A DNA stretch of 64,000 bases from assembly GCA_014871385.1 (NCBI GenBank), contig CM026422.1, positions 22,871,014 through 22,935,013 of the forward strand, written 5' to 3'. This document shows, in pieces, positions 45,296 to 58,308 of the stretch. The DNA is from Ceratodon purpureus (lineage: Eukaryota; Streptophyta; Bryopsida; Pseudoditrichales; Ditrichaceae). Under the pieces are notes generated by a model that saw only the letters and a list, made by a program, of their open reading frames with translations, made no database searches and was not told where the DNA came from. A program made the position numbers and the translations under genes. Positions within the stretch are counted from its first letter, which is position 1. The number at the start of each line of letters is the position of its first letter.

Positions 45296-47626
45296 CACGA
45301 AGATGTCGTTCACGGGAGTGTGATTTAATCGGCGTGCAATGCACAATGCACTCCGAATACAAAGGACGAAATCGCATTAACCATGTGCGAGAACCTATGT
45401 CGCAACGCTGGTTGCAAAGGAGGGTGGTGATGGCTATCTATTTCCTTCTGGGTGACGATGACATTAACTTAGATGACGAATCTGAGTTTAAGGCGACGGT
45501 GAAGATAGTGGAACTGGCCATGCGATGCCTTGTCGCATGGTTTTGTGAAGCTGCCGGATCTTTCCAATTACTCCGAACTTCTGAAGCATTGGGATGAAGT
45601 TTTGACTCCAAAAACTAGAGTAGAACAGAAATCCAACCCGACAAATTTGATTGATATTTGACTCAGGATGAAAAAGAAATGATTCTCCAATTTATTTATT
45701 TTTATTTTGTTTTTGTGTAGACTCTCCAAAATTTGATCCTTAAAATATGCTATGAGGGAATCTTTTTGGTTTTCTTTTTTGGGACCAAAGTTTTCCTTTC
45801 AAGAGTAAGATCTTAGGCTTCATGTTCCATGTAAGGTGGAGGCACCTGTGACCAACCAGTTAAGAAATTTGCCACTAAGATTGGAGGTGTATAAGTTGAG
45901 GGAGATTTTTCCTCGAAGGGGAAATAGGTGTAAGGAGGAATGCAACTTTAAATGTCATGTTTACTTCAATATTGAATTTACTATGATTTTTGAAAGACAT
46001 TTTTTTTGTAATACATATGACCGATATGTAGGCCCACCTAAAACCGACCACCAAGACACCAAGACCACCAAGACACCAAAACTTCATCACTGTACTACCA
46101 AAATATTCCCAAATGATTCTCTTTGATTCCCTTTCTACCAATCATGCTTGATACTTTCTTCTAGATCTCCCAAGATTTAGAACAGTAAGTGGTTGGAAAT
46201 GGAGGTCGGAAATGGAGAAGTCTACTGATTAGTTATGGGTACCTGGTCGGCTATGGGTGCCTCCACCTTATCAGAGAACTGGTAACATTACCATACCGGA
46301 GACTGCATTATTAATGTCGTCCATTTCACAAGAAAGCCTGCTCACTGACTAACGCCATCACGACATCCATCCATCGCCCTCAACTCCTCATCCATGGATG
46401 AATGTCGGTGGCACTCCAGTATTCCAGTCATCACTTCATGTCTGCAGCTCTCCTCATCCACGGATGAATGCAGGTTTTAACCCTTCCTGGGCTGCTGTCA
46501 TAGACCCATTTTATGACGTTTTGCACAGGAAGCTACATCCCACATAAATGGTAGTTGCTTTTGTAACCCAATGCTTATACTACTGTACATTGATAGCTGG
46601 TTTGTTCATAAATGATTCTAAAATTCCAAAAAAAAAATTGGAAGTTTTTTAAATGGAAAATTAAAAATATGAAAATATTACTTTATGTGATATTTGTTTG
46701 TTTTAATCCATTTAGTATTATTTAGTATATTTTCTTAACAATGAAAACTATAAAATTAATTTTTTGGAAGACAAACTATATTTTTTCAAAAAAATAATAG
46801 TATTTGTTTAAGGGTAAAACAAACCTACTATCGTAGTACGGTAATCACCATAACTTTATGATACCCTACAATACACCTGAGATGCTAAGGTGATACCACA
46901 ATGATATCCGTAAAAATCACATCATGCCATTACTACATATTTATAGCATAGTGAAAGTTTTGACTGAATTGCATTCCTTTTTAACTTTCTCCTTTTGCAA
47001 ATTCAGCAGCCCCATTCTATGGAAGAACTGAACAAAATCTAGCCACTATAGGCTGCTCTTCCAGAACTCCAAAGGAATCACACCCAAACACCGCTACTAC
47101 AGCACTCCCAAATCCAATCTCTTCTATACCAGTCATAGATTACAAATCTCCAAATCTAAACAGTACATAGATGGAACCATTCTCACCTTCCTCCGAGCAC
47201 TCTGGTCCTGACTTTGAGAGCAAAAAAATCAGATGTAATCCGCTGATCGCAGTAAACAGTGACTTGGCAGATCGATACTTAATACGGCATCCTCAGAATG
47301 CGCACATGATACAATCGGATGCTGCACATCGTCCCGTTTTGGCATAAACGCGGTTGCTTTTCGCCATCGTCGATGAGTTTTTAGGCTCAGGAACCGGTCT
47401 TGCCGAAGGTTCAGAAATCAGATGCCTCGGATCCTGTGACTAGGTGATGGTAGGGAGCTCATTCTTGTCTTCTGTAACTTGTCGAGCTCAGGTGAAGGGT
47501 GAAGTCGTGTCTAGCAAGGTTGCAGTCGTTGTCTGTGTTTGAGGGACGGTGAACTTGCTCTGTGTGTGTGTGCATTCTTTGCTGGGATCACTTGTGGGTT
47601 GAAGGGTTAGACTAGTAAGTGCCACA
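45296..47626. other. intergenic and EndoU upstream region
   Basis: No gene is supported. A GC-richer open stretch at about 45391-45597 (RWLQRRVVMAIYFLLGDDDI) could be a decayed exon of unknown source. The last 400 bp before 47627 are probably promoter and 5' UTR of the EndoU-like gene. Confidence 0.45.
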
Positions 47627-50041
47627 ATGGAGGGGTTCTTCAACACACTCAAGAGCTCGGGGCTCGTGGACGCCGTGAAAGACATGGCCTTGGATGCACT
47701 TCATCTCAACGATGACAAGAAAGGTAGTGTCTTTGTCGAATTCTGGATTCCCACTGTGTTGTTGAGATTGGCTTAAGGTTTTTGGGGTTAGATCTAGACG
47801 AGGGTAGGTCTAGCATGCCGTTTTATGTGCAAGGTGTGGTTCAGAGAGCAGAGTTCAAAGAGTTTTGCTTTCTGAGCAGTTTTGTTGAATTTTACTCTAG
47901 ATAGTTTGGGTACTCCACCGCGCATCGTCTAGGTTGCGAGTGTTGCTTTGCAGTGAGTTTAGGTAGCGCACTAGTTTCGCCTGAATTGAGGAAGCTTACT
48001 GTAGCGTTGGTGAGCTCGAGCATCCGTAGTGCCGTATTTGCATTACCTGTACCGGGCATCTGGTGTGCTCTTTCCGACTAGCCATCATTCGGACCCTGTT
48101 TTTTGGCCTCTTGTTGCAGCTTTGTGAATATGATTGTAAGATTATGGCACTTCAGCTTCTTGTGGTGTTGCGAGAAGTATACATTTGTTTTACTTCATCT
48201 GGAAGCACAAGCGTTCTTGGAAGTGTTTTTAGGTGTTGTGGGCTGGTCCGATGTAAGTCTTAAGTGTGGGTTTGAATATATTTTGCAGAAGAGAATGTCG
48301 ACTCAAAGCCGCGTCGACATGAGTCTTCCTCCTCCTGGGGGCCAACTCCACAGGAAGCTGAATCCGGCGACTCGCAGCCTGAGTGGCGCAGACCACGCCC
48401 AGCACGCAATGACGATGATGAGTCTTCCCAATCTGAATGGCAGCGTCCACGTCCGTCTCGCAATGAAGACGAGGAGTCTTCTGGGTGGAGGCGTCCTCGC
48501 CCGGAGCGAGAGGAGGAGCGGCCGTCTGGTGGCAACTGGGCCCAGGTGCTCGTCTTTCTGCGCTTGGTTTCCAGTATAGGAGGACAATTCTTCTGTCACA
48601 TGGAATTTTTTATATGTGGTGTTTATCTTTTCGCCAAATTTTCTGTCGATCATGCTGCACATTTAGAATCGCACTTAGATATGATTATCGATTAAAACAA
48701 GCGCTCCTTTTGAAAGAAATTGGTGGTGAGAAACTATCGCCGTGCTCTTGGAGGCAAAGTGGGAGCCTTACATTCAAATAAGGGGTAATACGTTGACGCC
48801 AAACTTTGTGTGTGCAGGTGGTAGGTGACCAGGAAGATGGTAACCAAGGTGGCGGCCGACGTCAAGGAAACGACGGCTGGCAACCCGCAGGTCGCAAGCA
48901 GAGGCCTCATCGGCACCCGAACGATGAGCAGGCAGAAGAGTACCGACACGACGCTAGTGCGCAGCATTATGCAGATGAGGCTTCTGCCAACGTCGAGCCA
49001 ACGGAGGAAGAATTGGCCGACCTCTCGGCTGCTTGCAACCGTCTCTGGGAGCTGGATCTGAACAGACTGACACCAGGCCAAGACTACGAGATTGATTGCG
49101 GGGATGGAAAGAAGCTGTATAACAAGGAAGACATGAGCGGAGACTCACTATTCAAGTTCTTGGACGAGGGCGTGTTCAAACGCCCTACCTATGCTCGTTT
49201 CTACCACCTCTTGGATAATTATCACGCTGATGAGTCTAAGCGCGAAGAGCTCTCGGCAACGGAGGAGCAAGAGCAGGTGGCCTTCCTTGAAGAGATCAGT
49301 CGCACTGCTCCTATCAAGTATCTGTTGAGGTATCTCGCCGAAAAGAGAATCGTGTCAGGCAACATGGAGGAGTTTAAGCAGACATTGCGCACCTTATGGT
49401 TTAGGTTCTACAATCGTGGTGGCACACAGAATGCTTCTTCTGCTTTTGAGCACGTCTTCGTTGGAGAGATCAAACGCCAAGGAGAAGTGTCAGGCTTCCA
49501 TAACTGGATTCAGGTACACCAATACACAAACTGAGGCTAATCTACTGAAAAACCGAATTCTAAAGACATGGGGATTTAACCTTTCATTGTGAGCCTGACC
49601 ATTTTATCTGTGTGCCCCTTTCAGTTCTATGTGGAGGAGTCAAAAGGAACTGTAGATTACCAAGGATATATTCTACCCAGGAGGCGTGGTGGGGACTTGG
49701 TAAGTTTCTGCATTGATGTTCACCTCTTTCTATGTTCCAGCAGTTGCTAGATTTGTGAGACTAAAGCATTTGCCACTTCCTGATATTGTGGTTGATCTGT
49801 ACAGCCGGACTCACAATCACAACTTCTTACGGTCCAATTCGACTGGAATGGTGTGCGAAAGGAACAAAGCAGTGTTATGGTCGGCGTGAGCCCAGAGTTC
49901 GAGTTGGCATTGTACACTTTGTGTTTCTATGTGGGAGAGGAAAATAACAATGTGGACTTGGGCCCTTACAGAGTGAACGTCAAGTGCTATCACATGGGTG
50001 AAGACAGGATTGGGTCCGTCTTTCCAATCGCTCTAGATTAG
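47627..50041 (+). CDS. EndoU (XendoU)-family endoribonuclease homolog, five exons
   Basis: EndoU enzymes are Mn-dependent endoribonucleases cutting at uridines. Exons: 47627-47723, 48289-48545, 48818-49513, 49625-49699, 49805-50041. All phases close, giving 453 residues, and the start context is GCCACAATGG. The N-terminus (MEGFFNTLKSSGLVDA) is followed by a low-complexity exon with three 17-residue repeats of the type W(R/Q)RPRPxR plus an acidic run (residues about 60-105), a likely disordered, RNA- or protein-binding tail. The EndoU domain covers about 180-453: FEHVFVGEIK (His near 330), GFHNWIQFYV (His near 346), DYQGYILP, VRKEQSS (Lys near 394) and SPEFELALYTLCF. The 16-residue His-His and 48-residue His-Lys spacings fit the catalytic triad of XendoU. 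It looks intact. No operon-like context; neighbours are unrelated. Confidence 0.93.
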
Positions 50042-50733
50042 GTCATTGTTGGGGCAGCTGTAGAGGAGCATGTTTACATAGCTCAATTCTTTTAACGTAT
50101 TTCTCTTTTCTTCAAGTGCCATAAGCTGATTGTCCTGTTGGCGGAGAGCACGGGGCATGGAACTTGATTCTATGCTTCAACATTATGTAAGGAAGATCAG
50201 GATCATCTTGGTAAAATGAGATTCTAGTTTTGTGTACAATGGTCTTGAAACAGGGAATTCTAGGTAGTTGTCTTTTAACTCTGGTGGTATCATCAGATTC
50301 TTGAAGTAGAGGTATGATTGAAAACTTTTAGAGCTTCTGACAAGTTGTCAATTAGTCTCCTTTTACTGCTGAAGAACAAATCTCGGATTTTTCTCTAATA
50401 ATATAAACACAAATGGTAGACATCCAGCAAAGAATCTTTGAATAAAAGCGTTGAAAATATGAAATTAAACCGAGGTAGAATCCATAGCCATACAATACTT
50501 CATTATGAAATGATATCTAACCAATGCTATAAATGTTTACAGATCGTTTGGTCCTTTCTGTTCCTGGTGCAGTATGCACCAGTCAACAAATTATTTATCT
50601 AGTATCAATATCTAAGTGCCTGTAGATGGCTAGGAGGGTTCTGCCAATATATGCTGCACGGTTCATTCCTTGCCTGGTCGATCTCGACAATGTCCGATCA
50701 TCGTTAGTCTGCCGAACGGCAAGCGACTGCTGG
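50042..50733. other. convergent intergenic region
   Basis: It lies between the 3' ends of the EndoU-like gene (plus) and the laccase gene (minus). It presumably holds both 3' UTRs. Nothing else was seen. Confidence 0.5.
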
Positions 50734-53577
50734 CTAAGTGCAAGATGGTGGAGGGTGAAGTGGACCTGGTAAGGTTTCATTTGCCCCAGATCCATTTTCG
50801 GTGATGAAAGCCATCTCCATGCCCCAAGTTTTGTGTCTCTCGAAGTGACAATGAAGCAACCATACACCTACGAAAACATTCAATGCACCACGTATTAGTC
50901 TTGCCCTCTTCTGCAGTAGACTGTTACATTCAGATAGTTTTGTGGTGATAATAGTTTCAATTTATGCTTTGCTAGAAACGTTGTTATCGACATTGTATTT
51001 TACGAAACGATATCGCTGTGAATCACCTGAATCCATAGCTGTTTAATCGCCTGTTAACCAATTTCTTGAAGTACTTAGAACGTAACTCACCTGGATTATT
51101 GGCTTGAAACCGCAGTGCAACCCATCCACCATTAGGTATAGAAATAGTATTAAACTTTGGCGGATCCACCAGATTAAAACCAGCAGGGTCAACATCTGGG
51201 TTAAAGTTGGTATAATTTCTTCCAACAACATAAAAATCATGACCATGTAGGTGGAACGGGTGATCCAGTATCCCGAACGCATTCACATTCTGAAGCACCA
51301 ACTGTACAACATCATTAAACTGCAAAACTCTTGTCCGTGTCCCCCTGTTACCCAGTATGTAATTCCTATCAGGCTGAGATGTAAAATCCTCAAACACTGG
51401 AGGTAAGTCAGGCACATCTGTTGTAAACACTCCGGGAATATTGTTGTAGTAAGCCTCCAAGACAGAAGTATTCTGTGGGTCATCAAAGGTTGAGTTCTGG
51501 ATTGTGCCGGCAATTTTTGTTGTGCATGGTTCTGAAGCGTTGCAGTTCACGCTCGCAATACCTGCCACATAAACAAGCTCTACATCGACTGTTTCAGGGA
51601 GGCTGTAGGGTTCGAGGCCCTTGAGGAATGATGTGTAATTATCGACTGGCATAAGGTTAAACATCGAAGGGAACTCTGGTGTTACTGGGGAGTCCGTGGA
51701 GTTTGAGCCTTCGTATTGTATAATTACAAGTGCAGGTGTTGATGGAGGTGGGGCCCCGACGTTGGGCACTTCTGCAACGTTGACACCACCGTAATATGAT
51801 CCTGCAAAACAAACAAACAAACAAACAAACATCCTTTTGTCTGAATTTGAAGGACGAACCGGATGTTGAGATTTAAATTGCACATAAATATCCTCATACA
51901 ACCTTCCTACTGCAAAATTGTTGTTACCTGTGTGTTAACTTCAACTAAGTGTGGCCTACATTGAGTTCAGCTTGAATCAAGAGTTTTTTCTTTGTATGTA
52001 TGTAAGACCTCTAGGTGATGAATGTGTTATTTAATAGTTGAGAAAGAGACTCTATGAATTTTGTGATGCTTACCTATGGGTTGGTTGGCTGTGAGGAGGA
52101 CATCAGTTGTCTGACCGGGAGTGATCACCACCACGTCTGTATCGAAAGGCTGAAGGTAGTTTCCATCAGCTCTAACTACTGTCAATGTGTGATTAGCAAC
52201 TTTGAAGAAGTGGTCGTTGTTTAGTCCTGCGTTTGTAAGGCGAAGTAGATATGTTGAGCCGCTCGTAACTGGGAAGATTTGAGTATCTGGAAGCAACAGA
52301 GAACTCTTCATCATTGAAGTAGAAGAATAGATCTAGAATCTTGTGTTGTTATCCAGAGATGAAGAAGTTGTGTGATTCATTGAAGGCATAATCCCATCGA
52401 AGTATGTAAACATAATATTCATGTCATCCTGAACACATCAGTTTATAACTAGTGGATTAACTGTATTACCTGCTGGACAACCATACAAGGGTCCCGGCTC
52501 GCCATTGATAGTATTAGCAACGGTTGCATTTTCGACTGGATTCAACGTGTCAATGAAACCAAGTTCCACAACATTGGGGTCCTGGCTGAACCATTCTCCT
52601 GCAACCGGATGTAGGCTCACACGATCAGATTCATCAGTTAAATCCTTGGGGTGACCAATCTGGCAACAACAAAACTGGATGCACAGAATTAAGTTCACTA
52701 GCTCAAATCATCTTAAGGAAATTGCAAATTTCAGCAATATTTGGATCCTTGTTTAATTGTGAAACCACCCACCTGAAATAATGGAATATTCGGCAGCAAC
52801 TTCTCCAAAAGGTGGGGCAGCTGCAGGGTGGACAATGAAGTGGCCATACATGGTTGCTCTCAACCAGTTGTTGTGGGCATGCCAGAAAAATGTCCCACTC
52901 TGGCCGGTTACTGTGAACTCATAGATCTGAGAGCTTCCAATATTCAAGGGGCACTGGGTTATATGAGCTGGTCCGTCGGCCCAGTTTGTCAAAAACTGAA
53001 ATATTCCATGCCTGCGAAACAAATTACCTCAATTAATCTTTGATTTTCATATATCTAATAAACAATATGAAAGTATTTGACTTCCATCAATGAACTCTGG
53101 TAGATAATTTGAATGGATTACAGGACGCACCAGTGTATGGAGATTTCGTAGTTAGCGTTGTTGGTGACATTTATAACCACGGTGTCACCTTCATTAATCT
53201 CCACAGTGGGACCTGGGATTTGGCCATTCACAGTTGTGACGTTTGCAGAAAAACAGTTGTGTGTAATATTTGTGGTCTCAACCTGTACACACACACTCAC
53301 CATTTAGCCAGATAAATGATAAACCTACACTCGACAAGAAAACGAAGGTTTTTGCAATTTCTAATAGCCTTCAATTCGGTTGCCCGAAGGATATGATTAA
53401 TTCCAGAGGTGACGCTGCAGAGCACTCCTGGAGTCATTTTGAGAAGTTTTCATGTACTGTAAAGAAGTGGAGTAGTGAATCACTTACATTCCAGAATAGG
53501 AAGTGTGTCTCAGCTGCGGAGTGAGCAACTAAAACCAGGAGAGTAAAAATTGCAACCAAAAGCTTTGTAGGTTCCAT
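50734..53577 (-). CDS. laccase-type secreted multicopper oxidase, seven exons
   Basis: Oxidises phenolics or similar substrates with reduction of oxygen to water, in the apoplast. Exons (minus): 53577-53488, 53282-53131, 53011-52773, 52598-52470, 52286-52074, 51801-51091, 50867-50734. All phases close, giving 555 residues, normal for the family. A hydrophobic signal peptide ([20 protein letters not shown]) opens the protein. Copper motifs: HWHG at 80-83, WHAHNN at 124-129, [14 protein letters not shown] in exon 6, and [12 protein letters not shown] at 517-528. The residue ten after the type-1 Cys is Met (528), where typical plant laccases have Leu and ascorbate oxidases have Met. Overall wording ([29 protein letters not shown]) is laccase-like. 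Intron 5 has an (AAAC)n run at 51807-51830. It looks functional; an ascorbate-oxidase-like role cannot be ruled out. Confidence 0.93.
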
Positions 53578-56518
53578 GGTGAGGTCTATCGATCACTGCA
53601 GCTTGAAATAGAATGGATACGCACTGATGAATCGATGAACGACTTCAGGAATGATATTAACGTCGACGTCGGCTTTAGTTTCAGATCTGAAAACAGAGAA
53701 GCCATGGTGAACTGATGATTAGACGAACATCTAATATCGATCAGAAACTGAGACTTGTCAAATTGTCAAATTTATATTCATCTCACAATGAGTGGGAATA
53801 TTGAGGGACATCACACAAACCTTGAAGAACTGCTTTCACAGCTCGAAGAGTTTCTGGCCGATAATTTGCATCACCCAACCTGGCTGATTGTTATCAACCC
53901 TGCTCGACATGAAAATAATCCTTCAAAAGCTCCACTCTAAGATACAAGCTGCAAAGTATACTTATGCCATGGCAAGTGTGTGGCAGTGTCAAGGCTCAGT
54001 CATCCCATTGGAGTGATCTGAGACTGAGCTGGTTCGCAATATATACTTGTTAGATGCAGACTCAGCTGAATCATGTAGAACATGGGAGAACACTCTAAGG
54101 TGGACCAGCTCCTGAGTTCGCTTCACGATCATCCAAGCTTTCTTCTGACGGCACTCTCCCATTGAAGGGCTTCGGAAGGTGGTGTGTTCACCTACGTGTA
54201 CAAGAATATACAAACATTAGGTTCCTGATCACACTGAACTCTACTGTGAATGTTGAGTTGCCACATGCATGTGGTGTCTAAGTCAATTCATATTCTAGAA
54301 CTGAAAATTTCTCGAGGAAGTTGCCCACTAGAAGGGCCACAGCTTGAGCTGTCTCAGAATACTTTTCTTAATTGAATTGTCGTATGTAATATGCAGCGGA
54401 TGTTGAAGTCACTGAGTAGGATCAGCTGAATAGTCAGTATTAAAAACTATTATGAAGAGCTCTGCTGGTGACTTTAAATTTAAGGTACGCAAGCTGCTCT
54501 CTAAGCTACCATTGTTTACCAGCAAAATAATGAAATTAATATAAAAAAGCTTCCAAATTCCCACTGGTACACTGATCCCAGGTTTGTCAACCATCTAGCT
54601 ACCTTTACTTCACAAGAGAAAAATTCCAGACAAATCCGGAGTGGGAAAATTATCCTTCACAAAGCCGATCTGTCAAACACTGTTTTAAAAGCGGAAAGTC
54701 GCTTGTGCACACAATTGGCATGTCCTAGATTGCATGTTGGTGGAGGATTCTTACACAGGTTTCTGTCTACAGTGACACCTGAGCCATTACGTAACAACAC
54801 ACTGGCAGGGCGTTGGCGATTCGTCGAATATCTCAACTCACTAGCACGTATGTTATTTATACGTGCACATCATATGCCCCGAAGCTTATCTGCAACCGTC
54901 CACAATATAGCTTGAGTGGGTGTGATCAAGTGCAGATCGAATTCCTCTCAATGCACAATTGAATGATTCTGGTTCGACATGTATGATCACGATTAGTGCG
55001 AAATTCGTAAGAGATTAATAGTGCCTGATGCACAAAGTACTGGACTTCTACATCTGATCATAATTCAGATTTATGCTCCTGTGTCAGGGGCTTATAAACC
55101 TCATGACATAAAAGTTTCTAGAACTTTGTGGTTTTATTTCTTATTGCAACTCCCAAGGATAAGAGATTGACAGGTTCTTTTCACCCTTCCCTTGATAGTG
55201 TTTTAACGGCCCGTGCATTTATTGTGGAAGATAGTACGTAAGTAATCAACTGAATACCGACTATCTTTGTTGTTGTGTTCCGGGTACAAGGGCACAAGTG
55301 GAACCACTTTGCTTGAATTTTGGGACATTCACAGATGGCGATCGATTGTCAACCTTTCCTATGCCAATCCTATTATTTATTACATAATTTGCATGGTTCA
55401 ACCGCTACACCATGAACAATTCCAAGTAGTAGGCAGGGACTTTACGCTTTGAAATGATGTCACACCAAGTTAGCTTTTCGGTGAGACTTGAGTGTCTAGT
55501 GCCGTTTGATATTCTAATGCCGAGTTTGTTAACTTGCCTTGCATTTTACTTTACCTTACTGTTGTTCAACTGGGACCATATTTTTTATTTGATGCTCATC
55601 GTGATGCTAAGTTTGAACAAACAGGCCGTACGGTGTTATCTTCTTCCGGTACTTTTGGTAGGCCCACTGAAAATCCAGTCTACTGCAACGTGACAATTCG
55701 TAGCAGTTTTACATGGACATGGAGCAAAATTCTCAAGATCGATACGGTAAGTGCGAAACTCTTCCATTTTGCACATTTCTTAGATTCGGGCTCTTCCATC
55801 TACCTGATTTTCTACATTTTGCGGGGCAATTGCCCTGCGAAACTTTGTTAGAGGATTAAGTCCTAATCTTCAAAATTACTGAGGAGTTGAACTGACATGC
55901 TGATTAATCAAGAAGCTATTAGTGCACTCCGAGAACAATTTCTCTCAACGAAGAGAATAAGAGAGGTCTATCTCTTTTAGTGTCACCTTGAAGCTTGACT
56001 CATGCTCGGGAAATAGTTGCGGCATCCTTGTAATAGCAGCACTGAAAGAGTCCTCAATCTTAAATATAAGAAACCAAAAATTTGTGTAACAAATTTACTA
56101 TCTGATTACGTTTAATTCTGTTGAATCGAACTTGATTGAAAACCACAACCCTGAAGAATCGGGCACTCTCGGCTATCTCCTTCAATGTCGAATTCCTCGT
56201 CTGTTGAGAGCTTTCCTGTACCATCGCAACCATTCCCTCTTTGAATTCACTTCACACTGGTAGTTTCCTCAACGCCTGACTCGGAAGGCCTTTCGTTACA
56301 GAGCATTCGGGAACCCGATGTTCCATGATCTAAGCTCGTTGAGATGGATCATTAGGCACGTTCAGAGGTTATTCAGAGTCTCGGAATGCGCCGAAACTCC
56401 TGTTGAGCAATCTTTAAACCCAAATCATAGAAAAATTGTTAATAGGGTTATGAGCATCAAGACGCTCGACAGATTTCCAGTTTAGGGTTTGATTTGGGTC
56501 CCTCCTGGAGGGGAGGGG
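53578..56518. other. long intergenic stretch, nothing recognised
   Basis: Laccase promoter near 53578, then 2.9 kb without a convincing gene on either strand. Short open frames are not conserved-looking and lack codon bias. Confidence 0.5.
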
Positions 56519-56712
56519 GAGGGCTGCGCCAGCCTAGGAGGTAGTGCAATACCAAGGCGACGCGCGCGGGTCCGGGCAGCAAGCTGCCGGATGGACCCGC
56601 ACCCAAGAAAAATTAGATTAATATCATGAGGGACGATGTCCCTCGTATCAGATATTAAACTGATAAGAACAGATACTACACTTGATCTTAGCCAAAAGGC
56701 CGAGAAAGGTAT
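56519..56712 (-). ncRNA. U2 spliceosomal snRNA
   Basis: On the minus strand the transcript starts ATACCTTTCTCGGCC at 56712, the usual plant U2 5' end. It contains the branch-site pairing segment GTGTAGTATCTG, the stem IIa/IIb region, an Sm-type site (AATTTTTCTTGG), and the 3' stem-loops with GGTCCATCCGGC and GCACTACCTCC, ending near 56519. Length about 194 nt fits plant U2 (about 196). All landmark segments are intact, so it is probably expressed. It base-pairs with the intron branch point in the nuclear spliceosome. The exact 3' end is uncertain by a few nt. Confidence 0.95.
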
Positions 56713-56772
56713 GCCTATCAACCCTCACTCGGCCCTTCTTGTACCCCACAGCCGTGCCTGATACCTGCAAGA

Positions 56773-56783
56773 AGTATGGGACA
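56773..56783 (-). promoter_or_regulatory. possible USE of the U2 gene
   Basis: Reading on minus, GTCCCATACT lies about 61-70 bp upstream of the U2 start. Plant snRNA promoters use an upstream sequence element RTCCCACATCG near -70; the first six bases match and the rest partly. No clear TATA was seen at -30. Confidence 0.4.
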
Positions 56784-58308
56784 ATCAATATCTCATACCA
56801 CTGGAACGTCAATGGGAACCTGTGCCTGACTATGCTAATTCGACCATGAGTGCTATCTGACGAAGAGTCCTAGCCAAAAGCTAAGCATGTGTTTCAACAT
56901 ATGATCGGCCTGTTCGGATGGTACGGGAATGACTGCACAGACGATGAAGAGATACCGAAAGACATACCTCGTCAGGGTTACGATGACGGGTTGGAGAATT
57001 TGCCATGTACTGTACTGACAGGTTTTCAGCAACATTTGTTGGCAAGTTTTGATACAGAACATGTATCGAAACAAAAGCACATGATCCTCTTAAAACAGAA
57101 GTGCACGACCTTAGGCTCTGAGCAGCTTCTGCATATACGGATATGATGCTTCATGTGCAAAAGCTGAACCCTAGGTGTACTGTTCAGAAGAAAAGACGGC
57201 CCACATGCAGGGCGGGAAGGACTTGGTGAATTTGTGAGTCCTCCTTCCAAGGCAGAGAAGAAATTTGCTCCCCATCTCGTCATCCAACGAGCAGAATCCC
57301 ATAAAAATGGAGCATTTCAAGCTTGACTAACTGCAAAGAGAAAGCTTTTGCTCTATCACAAGGGATCCCACCAATCAGTCCATCTCCCTGCTTGAACGTT
57401 GGGCATCGAGAAACAGCCTAAGGAAAGGATTCCATAGTGACTTCCAGTAGACGGAGCTGAAAACTTTGCAGATTCGATGCACCAGTCACTACTGTAAGCA
57501 CAACAAGTCTGGCCCAAACAATTGACCAGGTTGAAGACTTCTGGACATGTCACGAACGATAAGTTAGGTCATAAATTCCTTTTCATAATACACAGACAAT
57601 TCGCAAGGTGCTCTCAAGGGGCATATAACAAAAATAGTTATGAGTTACGTTTGATTAGATATGGTGTTACAGCTACAGTTGCTATGCTATTTCAGCAACG
57701 CGAGAATCCAACATTTGTAATCACGAAACATATGCCGGATAGAGAAAGATGAAATGACCTCTCATTTAACTCCTCGAGCAGTTATTTGCTACAGTGCATG
57801 TTGTAATGTGAAGCTTTCCTAGATCGAAACATACAAGATCGAAAGTTAATAGCTTGCAATAGAGTATGGTGTACAAAGCTCTCGCCTCAGAACCAAGACT
57901 TCTAATCAAGTCACGAACATCAGGAAGGAGCAGTGTACCCAGCATTGCATCAATTCTTGTCAATAAGTTCATTCACACATTGCTAGTCCACCACCACCTA
58001 CATGCAAATTCTCCACTGGAAAAAAACCCTCAAGTACACTACTATTGAAAAACATTAAATCCAATACTAATACAAAATTCAAAATTTGCAGACAAGTAGA
58101 CATCTCTGGAAACGAAAACCATAAGAATTTAAATTACAAGTTGCCCAAGGGCAGAAAATTGCAACAACTCTTGCACTTGAGCTAAACTACCCTTATTCCC
58201 CTCCCTTCCGCATCTGCTTCCGGTCATCACCCTTAGGCTTGCTCAAATTCCTAACTCAGTAACTAAAATTACAGGTCAGCTTACGGATTGTGAGAAATCA
58301 GCGACGCT
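56784..58308. other. intergenic, nothing firm
   Basis: A cysteine- and tryptophan-containing open frame at 57356-57553 (minus; VFNLVNCLGQTCCAYSS, GRWTDWWDPL) looks unlike random sequence, but I cannot place it and see no neighbouring exons. The region nearest 58308 is the 3' UTR of the peroxidase gene. Confidence 0.4.

Noticed and set aside
48260-48662. Minus-strand frames opposite EndoU exon 2
   Set aside because: They are shadows of the repetitive plus-strand exon, whose splice phases and family match are clear.
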